Assembly: GCA_947457195.1 (NCBI GenBank)
Contig: CANGUU010000005.1
Span: 32,125-96,124, forward strand
DNA length: 64,000 nt
Source: Gammaproteobacteria bacterium
Lineage (GTDB): Bacteria > Pseudomonadota > Gammaproteobacteria > Pseudomonadales > Pseudohongiellaceae
Direction of reading: 5' to 3'
Part shown: positions 8,321 to 19,699 of the stretch, in pieces
How positions within the stretch are numbered: the stretch's first letter is position 1
How the letters are laid out: each line of letters starts with the position of its first letter
The notes under the pieces: generated by a model
Told to the model about the DNA's origin: nothing
Seen by the model: only the letters and a program-made list of their open reading frames with translations
The model's database searches: none
Program-made: the position numbers and the translations under genes

Positions 8321-9865
8321 TCAGTGGGCGTAGTAGTAGCGGGCATGGACGTGCTCGGCACCAATGATCTCGCCGTCCTGCAGGCGCGGCCGGTACTGGC
8401 CGCGGCGGATGTTGCGCAGCAGGATGTCGACGATCGCCTCCGGGGTGTTTTCACTGCTGTAAAGCAGCTTGGGCGACGAGGTGTCGCCAAAGGCATTCAG
8501 CATGAATTCCACATCGATGAAACCCTGATATTCCAGGGCGGCCTCTGCAGGAATGCCCAGTTCGGCGCGCGAGAACGGTTCTGCGAGAAAGCCGGGTAGC
8601 GCCACCGGCAAGGGCGGGTTGAACAGCGCAGCCAGTTGCTGTTCCGAGGCGCCAGCCTGCTTCAGATCCTGATAGGCGGTGCGCAGGATCTCGCGTACGT
8701 TCGAGCGATTGCGGGTGGCGATCATCCAGTCGACCAGATCCAGTCGTGCCGCGGCGATGGCGACCGGGTCGCTATCGGCCCGCCGCTGCAGGTACTCGAT
8801 ACGGCGCTCCAATGAGCGGCGACCCTCGTTGAAACCCAGTCGCTGCACAGGTTGGTCGAAACCGCTGAGGCTCTGCGATGAAACGCCCTCGACGAGCACT
8901 GCCTGCGTCGTGTAGAGATAGTTGGTGATGGCCAACGAGCGCTCGATGTCGGGCAGCCGGGGATCGTCCGGCCCGAAATGCAGTGCCACCAGTTGCAGGG
9001 TGTGAAGGTACTGGGCCTGAGCCTGCATGAGGTGGCGCAGACGGAACTCCACCATGTCGGGCGGGGGCTTGGCGACGCCGGTCGTCGAGGGGGCGGGCTC
9101 CTCATCCTCCACCAGCGCGTCCGCCGTTGGCGGAGCGGCGGGCGAGATCGGCTCCGAGCGCGAGGCCTGAATGTTCCACGCGGCGTAGTCACCGAGGGCC
9201 GGCAGCAGGGACGGGCTGTCGTCCCCGTAGTTGCGCCGCTGCAGATAGAACAGGTATTCCTGCTGCTCATCCGCCGCGACCAGATCGCCCTGCATGTAGT
9301 AATTGTTGAACAGTCTGCGAATGATGGGTTCCTGCTCCAGACTGAACAAGCCGGCGTTCACGCGCGTGATGTGGCTGGCCCGGTCGTAGAGCGGGACGGC
9401 GGCGGCATAGTTGCCCATCCCCTCGAAGACAGCGGCGAGCCCCAGCAGCGTCTCGGCCAGCGCCGGTGCATAAGAGTCTCCCTTGCGCTCCAACTCCTGC
9501 AGTTGCGCCTCGAAGCGCGCCACATCCTCCTCACTGAGGTTTTCACTGATGCCGGCATTGCTGCGGGCCATGCTGACCAGCGTTAGTTCCACTGGCTCGG
9601 CGCCCCTACGCGGCAGCGATGCGAGCTCTTCGGTGAGGTAGGGCGGTGCGCCGGGCTGTGGGGGGTCCGTATCAGCACCTCGCTCGACCGGTGGTGACAA
9701 GGGAACTGCATCGAAAACCAGAAAGCGCAGATCCGTCTGCGCAGGGGATGCCGGCGACACGACCAGCAATACGGCGCTGGCCAGTGCAGGCAACAGCAGT
9801 GCGGGGCGCCGCTCGCCGGCAGCCGGGCGGCTTAGCTTCAGCTCAAACTGCCAGCGCCTTTTCAT
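8321..9865 (-). CDS. Exported repeat protein with TonB-like C-terminus (paralogue 1)
   Basis: I do not recognise a named family. The 514-residue protein has a long signal or anchor sequence (hydrophobic from about residue 22 to 43), an alpha-helical middle with tetratricopeptide-like helices (for example residues 120-200 and 250-300), and a C-terminal segment of about 70 residues. That segment contains GFIDVEFMLNAFGD and GQYRPRLQDG, recalling the beta-alpha-beta ending of TonB/energy-transducer C-terminal domains. GGAG sits nine bases before the ATG at 9865. It starts 21 bases after the stop of a paralogue with the same layout. A role in envelope assembly or contact with outer-membrane partners is an inference only. 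Confidence 0.75.
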   Translation of the reverse strand: MKRRWQFELKLSRPAAGERRPALLLPALASAVLLVVSPASPAQTDLRFLVFDAVPLSPPVERGADTDPPQPGAPPYLTEELASLPRRGAEPVELTLVSMARSNAGISENLSEEDVARFEAQLQELERKGDSYAPALAETLLGLAAVFEGMGNYAAAVPLYDRASHITRVNAGLFSLEQEPIIRRLFNNYYMQGDLVAADEQQEYLFYLQRRNYGDDSPSLLPALGDYAAWNIQASRSEPISPAAPPTADALVEDEEPAPSTTGVAKPPPDMVEFRLRHLMQAQAQYLHTLQLVALHFGPDDPRLPDIERSLAITNYLYTTQAVLVEGVSSQSLSGFDQPVQRLGFNEGRRSLERRIEYLQRRADSDPVAIAAARLDLVDWMIATRNRSNVREILRTAYQDLKQAGASEQQLAALFNPPLPVALPGFLAEPFSRAELGIPAEAALEYQGFIDVEFMLNAFGDTSSPKLLYSSENTPEAIVDILLRNIRRGQYRPRLQDGEIIGAEHVHARYYYAH

Positions 9866-9886
9866 GCCAGTGCTCCAGCGGGACGA

Positions 9887-11584
9887 TCAGAAGTAGTAAT
9901 GCACGCGAACACGCAAGGGTACTTCCCGGGCAAGTGTGCCATCGACGAGTTGCGGGCGCATAGCATGGTTCCGTAAATACTCGAGCAGCAGGCGGCGCAG
10001 GCGCTGCGGGGCTTCTGGCGCCGCACCTACGATACGTAGGTCCCGTGCGCGGCCGTTTTCCGTGAGCGACAGTTCCACATCGAAGTAACCGGCCGGTGCC
10101 TGTGCTTCAGCGCCAGACAGGCCGAGAAAACCGCGTGAGTAGGGATGCAGGGCAAAGCCAGGTACCGGCACCAGTGGGCCCGGGTTGAAGACCATGGCGA
10201 TAGTCGCCGCGTCCACGTTACCTTTCTGCATCGTGTCGATGGCCTTGCGGTACGCCTCGCGGCCCCGCTCGCCCCGATCATAGGCGAGATGCCAGTCGCC
10301 GACATCGATATAGGCCTTGCCGACCGCCACCGGGTCGCTGGACGGGTCCTGCTCCAGCCTTGCTGCGAGCGCTTCGAGGCGTTCGCGATTGCGTGTGTAG
10401 CCCTGCGTCACCAGCGAATTGGGCATGCCAGCCGTGCTCATCTGCTGCAGGGACGTGGCACCCGGATCGAGGCGGTTTTCGAGGGCATCGAATTCGCGCT
10501 TGGTGGCGAAGGCGATGTTGGCCAGTTTCAACTCCACATCCCGCTCGCGCGTGCGCTGAAAATCCTCGTCGGGATGGTCGATGATTTCCTGGTAGAGATC
10601 ACGGGCGCGCCGCAGCCGCTCGTCCATCATCATTTCCGGTGGAACGGCGAAGGCGCTGCTGCGCATGTAGAGGTCGTTGATACCCATCGCGCCGGGAAGG
10701 CCCGGTGAGTTGAGCACGTTAAGCATCTGGCTGCGCGGTACGTAGAGGTAACTGCCATTGCGGGGGTTTTGCACAGCCACAAACTCCGGTCCGGCCGCAG
10801 AGCCCAGCGATGCCGTCCCGGCGGGACCGGCATTGAACGACGTATTGCGGTTGCCCTGCTTGAGGTAGGCCTGCACATTCCAGTCGGCCCAGCGCTCCTT
10901 GGCTGCCAGCAGCCTCGGATCATTGTCGGCAAACGATTTCTGGTTGATGTAGTAAAGGTATTCCTCGAAGTTGCTGACCTCGTCGACATTACCACCTGCT
11001 TCGTAGCTGGCGATGATGTTCTCGACGAGAGGAATCTGCTGCATGGTGTAGAGGCCGCCATTGACCCGGTCGACGTGCATAGCGCTCTCGAAACTGGCGA
11101 TGGCTTCCTCGTGCAAGCCTGCCTGCTGCTGCGAAAGACCCAGGGCCTGATAGGTTTCCCGTACGTCTGCCGAGTAGGGGCCCGTGGATTCCAGCGCAGT
11201 ACCCAGTGCTTCGGAGTAGCGACGGATCCGCGCGTCGAGGTCGCGCTGATCCGAGACAGTTGCTGCAGGCGGAGCCTCGAAGCCGCGCTGGATCGGCCCC
11301 GTTGCTGCAAACGGCGACGCGAGCGCGCCCGCGGTCGCATCGGGTGTGTCGCTGGCGCCGGCCGGCAGGGGCTCTCGCCAGCTAAAGTCAAAAATCAGAC
11401 GGCTGTAGTCGAGTTTCGCTGGCAGTTCGGTGGCCGGCGTTATCGTCTCGTCGCCCTCGGCTGGTCCGGGCTGGTCGGCGGCAAAGCTGAGCGCGGCGCA
11501 GAGCACCAGAGAACTGCCGAATGCGGCGGCGTGCCACGACGACATGCTGAGTCTGAACTGGTTGACCGTCACCGGTGATCTCAT
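9887..11584 (-). CDS. Exported repeat protein with TonB-like C-terminus (paralogue 2)
   Basis: This 565-residue protein shares layout and motifs with the following gene: EEYLYYINQKSFADNDPRLL here matches QEYLFYLQRRNYGDDSPSLL there, and GYFDVELSLTENGRARDLRI here matches GFIDVEFMLNAFGDTSSPKL there. Both end in an aromatic-rich tail (VRVHYYF here). The ATG at 11584 is chosen because AGAGG lies about ten bases before it and a signal sequence ends near FAADQ. The frame runs 27 codons further upstream without a better start. The middle is predicted to be helical TPR-like repeats. The pair forms a two-gene operon, probably ending at the terminator at 8217-8250. Function is unknown. Confidence 0.75.
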   Translation of the reverse strand: MRSPVTVNQFRLSMSSWHAAAFGSSLVLCAALSFAADQPGPAEGDETITPATELPAKLDYSRLIFDFSWREPLPAGASDTPDATAGALASPFAATGPIQRGFEAPPAATVSDQRDLDARIRRYSEALGTALESTGPYSADVRETYQALGLSQQQAGLHEEAIASFESAMHVDRVNGGLYTMQQIPLVENIIASYEAGGNVDEVSNFEEYLYYINQKSFADNDPRLLAAKERWADWNVQAYLKQGNRNTSFNAGPAGTASLGSAAGPEFVAVQNPRNGSYLYVPRSQMLNVLNSPGLPGAMGINDLYMRSSAFAVPPEMMMDERLRRARDLYQEIIDHPDEDFQRTRERDVELKLANIAFATKREFDALENRLDPGATSLQQMSTAGMPNSLVTQGYTRNRERLEALAARLEQDPSSDPVAVGKAYIDVGDWHLAYDRGERGREAYRKAIDTMQKGNVDAATIAMVFNPGPLVPVPGFALHPYSRGFLGLSGAEAQAPAGYFDVELSLTENGRARDLRIVGAAPEAPQRLRRLLLEYLRNHAMRPQLVDGTLAREVPLRVRVHYYF

Positions 11585-11889
11585 GGCATGCACCTCTGGA
11601 CCGGAGGGTGGACAGGCCGAAGCGCCGTGGCAATCCGCAAGACAAATCGGGCGGGATGCGCGCAACCTGCTGCTCTACATACTAGCGCGCAATGCACCCG
11701 AGAGAATCCTCAAATTCGCCATGATGACGCACCACTACTGCCGTGCGACGAACTCACTGTCGTTGAACTTGGAGAAAATACGCAGTGCAGCGCGCCGCAG
11801 ATGAGATCCCTGCGCCGCAGTCACCAGCGGAAACCTGTACGAACAGGTGAGACAGGTCGCGGCGCCGTCGATGGCGGGCAGCCGGTTCC
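11585..11889. other. Non-coding stretch upstream of the repeat-protein operon
   Basis: About 305 bases separate the cytochrome P460 gene from the repeat-protein operon, all transcribed leftward. It should hold the promoter of the repeat-protein operon and the 3' end of the P460 message. I found no convincing -35/-10 pair, no stable hairpin with a T-run and no supported small gene. Confidence 0.5.
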
Positions 11890-12453
11890 TCACTCAAGAC
11901 CCAGCGTCGACCGCAGCGTCGGATAGAACTGCACAAAGGTACCGTCGAAGGCGCCCTCCGGTATGTGGCAGGCAACACAGGCGTTGTCGGGTGCCAGGAG
12001 TGCAGCGGTCGTACGCTGTTCGCCCTCCCCGCGGTACAAGAAGAAGGCGTGACCGTCAGTTTCCGGAAAGCGCTGCTTATCAATGACGTGGATTTCCTGC
12101 TGCAACATCTTGCCCTGCACGAAGCCCTGCAACTGCGGGGAAGTCTTGCGGCGTGGTTCGTAGAAGGTCAGCAGGAACATGGTGCCGTCGGCGTATTGCT
12201 GGTTCTGCTGGAAATAGTCGTAGGCCGAGGGCTCCATCTGCACCACGCCGATAGTGCCGGGGTTTTCCACGTCGATCGGCTCTTCGTTGTAGTCGCTGCC
12301 CACCGATGCTGCGGTCTGTATCCACGCATGCAGATCGGCAGGGTAGACAAGATTACCGGCAGCATCGTAGCGGGCGACATCCAACGGGTTTTGTCCGAAG
12401 GCAGGCAGGGTAGCCAGCAGCGCAAGGCCAAGCAGCATACGCGGCAACATCAT
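11890..12453 (-). CDS. Cytochrome P460 family protein
   Basis: The protein is 187 residues from the ATG at 12453, with GGAG about eight bases upstream, and has a signal peptide (MMLPRMLLGLALLATLPAFG). A single c-type heme site, CVACH, lies at residues 159-163 near the C-terminus, which is where cytochrome P460 and cytochrome c'-beta proteins carry it. The block YPADLHAWIQTAASVGSDYNE is typical of the P460 family N-terminus. Family members oxidise hydroxylamine or bind NO in the periplasm; whether the P460 lysine cross-link is present cannot be judged here. It lies between fmt and the repeat-protein operon and may be co-transcribed with fmt. Confidence 0.85.
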   Translation of the reverse strand: MMLPRMLLGLALLATLPAFGQNPLDVARYDAAGNLVYPADLHAWIQTAASVGSDYNEEPIDVENPGTIGVVQMEPSAYDYFQQNQQYADGTMFLLTFYEPRRKTSPQLQGFVQGKMLQQEIHVIDKQRFPETDGHAFFLYRGEGEQRTTAALLAPDNACVACHIPEGAFDGTFVQFYPTLRSTLGLE

Positions 12454-12544
12454 GGGATTCTCCAGTGGGTACGAGGTAGGGACCGGGCTTGCCAAAAGGC
12501 GCGGCAGCGCCCGGATTATGCTACGGCCGCCGGCAGCGAGCGAC

Positions 12545-13543
12545 TCACCCAAGGCTCGCTTGTCGTTCGGAGGTCGGGACGGCGTTGTGCAGTACCTGAC
12601 CGACGTCGAAGTAGTGCGGGTGACCGTTCAGCAAGCTGGCGACGCCCATGGCAGGCTTACCTTCGGTCTGTACGTCGAGAACTTCGAGAATACCACCGTC
12701 GCCGCAGCAGACCCGCAGCGCCGCGCTGCCCACCTCGAGTAGGGTGCCCGGCGTTGTCATTGTGGTTGCCCTGCCGCTGCCGAGGCGGGTGCGAATCAGA
12801 CGCAGGCGTCCGCCTGCATGCAGGCACCAGGCTGGCGCCCGCGGGAACAGCGCACGAATCTGGTTGTGGATATCCAGCGCGCTGCGCTGCCAGTCTATTT
12901 GGGAGTCCTCCTTGCCGAGCTTGCGCGCATAGGTCACACCGATCGTATCCTGCGCTTCCGCCCGCAGTGCTCCGGTGGGCAGGGCCAGCAGCACTTCCCG
13001 CAGCGACGTACAACCAAGGCGCTGCAGACGGGCGGTGAGGGAGGCCGCGTTGTCCTCCAGACTGATCGGAGTGGCCACCCGCTTCAGCACGGGCCCCGTG
13101 TCGAGCCCGGCATCCATATGCATGATGCAGGTGCCGCTCTCCCGGTCGCCCGCCAGCAGTGCCCGTTCGATCGGTGCGGCTCCGCGCCAGCGTGGCAGCA
13201 GAGAGGCATGCACGTTCAGGCAGCCGTAGCGAGGCAGGGCGAGTACCGAGGGCGGCAGCAACAGCCCATAAGCGACCACCACCATCACGTCGGCGCGGCA
13301 GTCGCGCAAACGGCCGAGCTCGACGTCGTCGCCAAGCTGGGTGGGTTGATACACGGGCAGCCCATACCCTGCGGCCACCGCCTTGACCGGCGTGGCCGAC
13401 AGCTTCTTGCCCCGGCCGCTGGGGCGGTCGGGCTGTGAGTAGACCGCCACCACGTCGAAGCCTGCCTCCAGCAGAGACTGCAGGTGCGCCGCCGAAAAGT
13501 CGGAGGTGCCGGCAAAAACGATGCGAAGTGCAGGGACAGACAT
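12545..13543 (-). CDS. fmt: Methionyl-tRNA formyltransferase
   Basis: This 332-residue protein formylates initiator Met-tRNA using 10-formyl-tetrahydrofolate. Recognisable blocks are IVFAGTSDFSAAHLQSLL, VYSQPDRPSGRGKKL, the formyl-folate site NVHASLLPRWRGAAPIERA, and MHMDAGLDTGPVL, followed by the C-terminal tRNA-binding OB domain. The ATG at 13543 matches the usual family N-terminus; a TTG seven codons upstream is less likely. It follows def by 42 bases, the standard def-fmt operon, which supplies the formylation and deformylation halves of the initiation cycle. The usual next gene, rsmB, is missing. Confidence 0.97.
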   Translation of the reverse strand: MSVPALRIVFAGTSDFSAAHLQSLLEAGFDVVAVYSQPDRPSGRGKKLSATPVKAVAAGYGLPVYQPTQLGDDVELGRLRDCRADVMVVVAYGLLLPPSVLALPRYGCLNVHASLLPRWRGAAPIERALLAGDRESGTCIMHMDAGLDTGPVLKRVATPISLEDNAASLTARLQRLGCTSLREVLLALPTGALRAEAQDTIGVTYARKLGKEDSQIDWQRSALDIHNQIRALFPRAPAWCLHAGGRLRLIRTRLGSGRATTMTTPGTLLEVGSAALRVCCGDGGILEVLDVQTEGKPAMGVASLLNGHPHYFDVGQVLHNAVPTSERQASLG

Positions 13544-13585
13544 GGGGTTGACTCGAGATGGCAACCGACCGGTAACCGGCCGGAC

Positions 13586-14134
13586 TCAGAGGGCTTCGTG
13601 TTCGTCTTTCGCGGACTTGCCGTCGCCACGCTCGTCCCGCTTGCGGTCCTTTTGCAGCTTGGCCTTGATGCGCTGGCGCTTGAGGATGGACAGATAGTCC
13701 ACGAACAGCTTGCCATCCAGGTGGTCCACTTCGTGCTGCAGGCAGACGGCGAGCAAGCCCTCCGCTTCCATGTCGAAGGACTGTCCGGCGCGGTTGAGTG
13801 CCCTGACGCGGATCTTGCGGGGGCGCGACACGAGGTCGTAGTAACCGGGTACCGACAGGCAGCCCTCCTCGTAGCCGAGGGGTTCGGGATCCAGCACGTC
13901 GATTTCCGGATTGATGAACACCAGTGGGGTGTCCTTGTTCTCCGAGACGTCGAGCACCAGCAGGCGCTTGTGGATGTTCACCTGCGTTGCGGCGAGTCCG
14001 ATGCCAGGCGCGGCGTACATGGTCTCCAACATGTCGTCGATGGTATTGCGCAGCGTATCGGTCACCTCGGTGACCGGGGCTGCACGCTTGCGCAGGCGTA
14101 AATCCGGATACTCCAGGATGGTCAGCAGGCTCAT
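13586..14134 (-). CDS. def: Peptide deformylase
   Basis: This 182-residue enzyme removes the formyl group from new polypeptides. All three family motifs are present: GIGLAATQV at 44-52, EGCLSVPG with the metal ligand Cys92, and QHEVDHLDG with His134 and His138. The N-terminus ([16 protein letters not shown]) matches the family, so the ATG at 14134 is chosen although the frame is open 107 codons further. The C-terminus has a charged tail rich in Lys, Arg and Asp after about residue 150. It is divergent from dprA and heads the def-fmt operon. Confidence 0.97.
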   Translation of the reverse strand: MSLLTILEYPDLRLRKRAAPVTEVTDTLRNTIDDMLETMYAAPGIGLAATQVNIHKRLLVLDVSENKDTPLVFINPEIDVLDPEPLGYEEGCLSVPGYYDLVSRPRKIRVRALNRAGQSFDMEAEGLLAVCLQHEVDHLDGKLFVDYLSILKRQRIKAKLQKDRKRDERGDGKSAKDEHEAL

Positions 14135-14401
14135 GTTTGCGAGGCTATTGGCGACAGAAGAGCCAATGATAAAGCAGGATTTGGGCGCTGGCTCCCCCGC
14201 AGCAGCTGCGTGGCGGCAAGCCATGCCTGAACATGACTCTGGCGGTCCAGGCTGCGGGGTTTTCTGGCGCGGGTCCGGCCGGCGTACTACGCTGCTCCGG
14301 CAGGCTTTCCCCGCAGCGTTGTGCGGATCCACCCGCCGCCACGGCTGCGCCGTCGCCCCGGCGGAATCGCGGCAACCCTCGTCTCGTTCAAGGAAGAACC
14401 G

Positions 14402-16626
<2,225 letters not shown>

Positions 16627-16657
16627 CGCAAAAGCAGCGATTCTCCGCGAGGGCGCC

Positions 16658-17473
16658 ATGACCGATCGTTACGCCGTGATGGGCAATCCCGTACTACACA
16701 GCAAGTCGCCGCGCATCCACAGCCGGTTCGCTGCCCAGACCCATCAGGATCTCCGGTACGACGCCATTCTGGTCGAGCCTGGCCATTTCGCCGAGGCGGT
16801 CACGGATTTTTTTGCCAGCGGTGGGCGGGGGCTCAACATCACGGTGCCATTCAAGCAGGAAGCATTTGCCTTGGTAGACGACCTGTCACCGCAGGCTGCC
16901 CTCGCCGGCGCGGTGAATACGCTGTTCCAGCGCGATGGACGCCTGCAGGGGCACAACACCGACGGTGTCGGGCTGGTAAGGGATATCCGTGATAATCACG
17001 CGGGAGTGCTAAAGGGCAAACGCCTGCTGGTGCTGGGCGCCGGCGGCGCCACGCGCGGCATCTTGCAGCCCCTGCAGCAGCAGGGGCCGCTTTCGATCTG
17101 TATCGCCAACCGCACCGTAGCGCGAGCCGAAGAGCTGGCGCGCATTTTCGCTGTTCACGGGGTGGTCACGGCTTGTGGTTTCGCCGATCTCGCCGGTCAA
17201 CGCTTCGACTGGGTACTGAACGCATCGTCCGCCAGCCTGCACGGCGACCTGCCCCCGCTGCCACAGAACTTACTGGCGGAGGGCGCATGGTGTTACGACC
17301 TGATGTATGGCAAGGAACCCACCGTGTTTTGCCGCTGGGCCTCCCAACAGGGTGCGGTACGGACCCTGGATGGCCTCGGCATGCTGGTCGAACAGGCGGC
17401 CGAGTCCTTTGCACTGTGGCGGGGGCTGCGCCCCGCCACGGCCGAAGTATTGGCCGAGCTTCGCGCCAGCTAG
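16658..17473 (+). CDS. aroE: Shikimate dehydrogenase (NADP+)
   Basis: The 271-residue enzyme reduces 3-dehydroshikimate to shikimate in aromatic amino acid synthesis. It shows YAVMGNPVLHSKSPRIHSRF (shikimate-binding serines), NITVPFKQEAF with the catalytic lysine, GHNTDGVGL with the catalytic aspartate, the nucleotide loop GAGGATRGIL and NRTVARAEEL, where the arginine fits NADP preference. Length and order match canonical AroE. A second, more divergent AroE family gene lies at 45.8-46.7 kb. It converges on the gamma-carbonic anhydrase gene with a 22-base gap. Confidence 0.96.
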   Translation: MTDRYAVMGNPVLHSKSPRIHSRFAAQTHQDLRYDAILVEPGHFAEAVTDFFASGGRGLNITVPFKQEAFALVDDLSPQAALAGAVNTLFQRDGRLQGHNTDGVGLVRDIRDNHAGVLKGKRLLVLGAGGATRGILQPLQQQGPLSICIANRTVARAEELARIFAVHGVVTACGFADLAGQRFDWVLNASSASLHGDLPPLPQNLLAEGAWCYDLMYGKEPTVFCRWASQQGAVRTLDGLGMLVEQAAESFALWRGLRPATAEVLAELRAS

Positions 17474-17495
17474 CGGCAGTCCGGGCCTCGGCGTC

Positions 17496-18041
17496 TCAAA
17501 CCAGCGTTTCAGACTCGCCAACGTGGCGGTTTTTCAGTTTCACGTAGTGGCCGGCGCTGTAGCGGAGAAATTCCAGCTCCTGCGGCTTGAGATCCCGTAT
17601 GCGTTTGGCGGGAGCGCCCACGTAGAGGCCGCCACTCTCGAGCACCTTGCCCGGTGCAACGATGCTGCCGCCGCCGATGATCACGTCGTCCTGCACCACC
17701 GCACCGTCCATGACGATGGCTCCCATGCCGACCAACACCCGGTTGCCGATCGTACAGCCATGCAGAATGGCCTTGTGGCCAACCGTGACGTCGTCGCCGA
17801 CCACGAGCGGAAAGCCATGGGGTGGCGAGGAGTCGGGCGAGGTGTTGTGCAACACGGAGCCGTCCTGGATGTTGGTGCGGTCGCCGATGCGGATGTCGTT
17901 GACGTCGCCGCGGACCACGACCAGCGGCCAGACCGACGCATCCTCGCCGAGAGTCACCCGGCCAATCACCACTGCACTAGCGTCCACGAAGGCCCCGGCT
18001 CCGAGGGTCGGACGGTATTGCTGGTAGCTACGAAGTGTCAT
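17496..18041 (-). CDS. yrdA: Gamma-carbonic anhydrase family protein (YrdA-like)
   Basis: This 181-residue protein is built from hexapeptide repeats that form a left-handed beta-helix. Visible signatures are VVRGDVNDIRIGDRTNIQDGSVLH and the metal-ligand histidines in VGHKAILHGC, then VGMGAIVMDGAVVQDD and YVGAPAKRIRDL. Many YrdA-type members bind zinc but have weak or no carbonic anhydrase activity. The gene stands alone, convergent with aroE and divergent from the cytochrome oxidase locus. Confidence 0.92.
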   Translation of the reverse strand: MTLRSYQQYRPTLGAGAFVDASAVVIGRVTLGEDASVWPLVVVRGDVNDIRIGDRTNIQDGSVLHNTSPDSSPPHGFPLVVGDDVTVGHKAILHGCTIGNRVLVGMGAIVMDGAVVQDDVIIGGGSIVAPGKVLESGGLYVGAPAKRIRDLKPQELEFLRYSAGHYVKLKNRHVGESETLV

Positions 18042-18445
18042 GGTGCACCCTGGAGATTGTGGGGGAAAGGCCGCGCATTCTACGCCGGCACAGCGCCAGA
18101 CCGGCAGGGAGGCTGCGTTCGCCGCGCCCCGTCCTTACTCACTGTAAGGCCATGGGACTGTTGCCATGGCCACCCGCGTTGGCAACTCTGTCAATTGGTC
18201 TGGATCAGGCCAACCGCCGGCAGTTCGATGTGACAAATCGCCGCAGCCTGCTGCTATAATGCCGGCCGTTTTTGCGTGCAGGAACTCGCTGCAAGCGGCG
18301 GGCTTTGCGCGCCGGCGCTCGCGCCGCCGCGGCCCTCTCGGCGCTGCAGTCCGGTTCTGCTGCGGTCGGCGGGTCCTCCGGGGCTCGCGTCCGTCGAGCG
18401 GCGCGTTTCGTAAAAGGTTCACTTCAAGCAGTGGAGAAAGGGCAC
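18042..18445 (+). other. Intergenic region with coxB promoter and long GC-rich leader
   Basis: About 400 bases separate yrdA from coxB. A promoter with TATAAT at 18255-18260 leaves a leader of roughly 180 nucleotides before the coxB start. The leader is GC-rich and can fold, for example GGCG-CTCG-CGCC near 18316-18327. I find no supported small gene in it. It may carry post-transcriptional control, but that is inference. Confidence 0.5.
18230..18260 (+). promoter_or_regulatory. Probable sigma70 promoter of the cytochrome oxidase operon
   Basis: A perfect -10 box TATAAT (18255-18260) is preceded by GTGACA (18230-18235) with a 19-base spacer, slightly long. The -10 is followed by a GC-rich discriminator (GCCGGCC). 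Confidence 0.6.
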
Positions 18446-19630
18446 ATGTTGCCATCGTTGTCGATCAAGCCCACCCCCGCAGTTCATTCCGGACGTTTGC
18501 GCACCCTCGCCGCAGGGTTCGCCCTGATGTTTGCCTCGCCGGCGCTGCTGGCCGAGTGGGGCATCAACATGACCGAGGGTGTCACGGCACTCAGTGCAGA
18601 GACGTTCAGCCTGCACATGCTGATCTTCTGGATCTGTGTGGCGATCGGTGTACTGGTCTACGGCGTGCTGATCTACTCCATGATCGCCTACCGCAAGTCG
18701 AAAGGCGCGGTGCCGGCAACCTTCAACCACAACACCACGGCCGAGATCATCTGGACAGTGATTCCGTTCCTGATTCTGATCGGCATGGCCGTCCCTTCCA
18801 CCCGGGTGCTGACCCAGATCTACGACAGCAGCGACTCCGATCTGGACATCATGGTCACCGGCTACCAGTGGCGCTGGCAGTACCGCTATCTGGCCGATGA
18901 CGGGGCGGAGGTGACTTTCTTCAGCAACCTCGCCACCCCGCCCGAGCAGTACGAGAACTACGAAGGCTCCCTGGCCGCCGAAAAAGGCGAAAACTACCTG
19001 CTCGAGGTCGACGAGCCTCTGGTCATCCCGGCAGGCAAGAAAGTTCGCTTCCTGCTCACGTCCGCTGACGTGATCCACTCTTGGTGGGTGCCGGATTTTT
19101 CCGTGAAGAAGGATGCCATCCCCGGCTTCGTCAACGAGTCCTGGGTACGAGTCGAACAGCCCGGCCTTTACCGCGGCCAGTGCACGGAGCTCTGCGGGCG
19201 TCTGCACGGCTTCATGCCCATTGTGGTGGAAGTCAAGGAGCAGGCTGATTTCGACGCCTGGTACGCCGAGCGTCAAGCTGCTGCCCAACGCATCTCCGAT
19301 GCCGCCACTCAGACCTTCACCATGGAGCAACTGATGGCGCAGGGCCAGACGGTCTACAACACTTACTGCATGGCGTGCCACCAGGCCAACGGTCAGGGTT
19401 TGCCGCCAGCTTTCCCGGCTCTCACTGGCAGTGCCATCGCCACCGGTCCCGCGGCTGATCACATCAATATCGTGTTGAACGGCAAGCAAGGAACCGCCAT
19501 GGCGGCTTTCGGAACCCAGCTTTCTGCCGTCGACATCGCCTCGGTCATCACCTTCGAGCGCAACGCCCTAGGCAACAGCGTTGGCGACATGGTGCAGCCG
19601 GTGGACATCGTGCAGGCCCAGGCACAGTAA
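18446..19630 (+). CDS. coxB: Cytochrome c oxidase subunit II with fused C-terminal cytochrome c domain
   Basis: This 394-residue subunit receives electrons from cytochrome c. The ATG at 18446 follows GGAGAAAGG. It has a signal-like N-terminus, two membrane helices (about 50-75 and 95-115), then the CuA domain with Cys246, Glu248, Cys250, His254 and Met257 (motif CTELCGRLHGFMP) and the aromatic stretch GYQWRWQY. After residue 290 comes a mono-heme cytochrome c domain with CMACH at 308-312. This caa3-like fusion means electrons may enter through the attached heme. coxA follows, as in Pseudomonas. Confidence 0.97.
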   Translation: MLPSLSIKPTPAVHSGRLRTLAAGFALMFASPALLAEWGINMTEGVTALSAETFSLHMLIFWICVAIGVLVYGVLIYSMIAYRKSKGAVPATFNHNTTAEIIWTVIPFLILIGMAVPSTRVLTQIYDSSDSDLDIMVTGYQWRWQYRYLADDGAEVTFFSNLATPPEQYENYEGSLAAEKGENYLLEVDEPLVIPAGKKVRFLLTSADVIHSWWVPDFSVKKDAIPGFVNESWVRVEQPGLYRGQCTELCGRLHGFMPIVVEVKEQADFDAWYAERQAAAQRISDAATQTFTMEQLMAQGQTVYNTYCMACHQANGQGLPPAFPALTGSAIATGPAADHINIVLNGKQGTAMAAFGTQLSAVDIASVITFERNALGNSVGDMVQPVDIVQAQAQ

Positions 19631-19699
19631 GGTTCAGCAGCTAGCCCCGACAGAGAATTTCAGGTCAGTCCAGTAAGTCATCTCTCAGGAGTCATCCAT

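Noticed and set aside
14135..14401. Possible small gene between def and dprA
   Set aside because: Open frames there lack a ribosome binding site and are Arg/Pro/Ala-rich; this region most likely contains the two divergent promoters.
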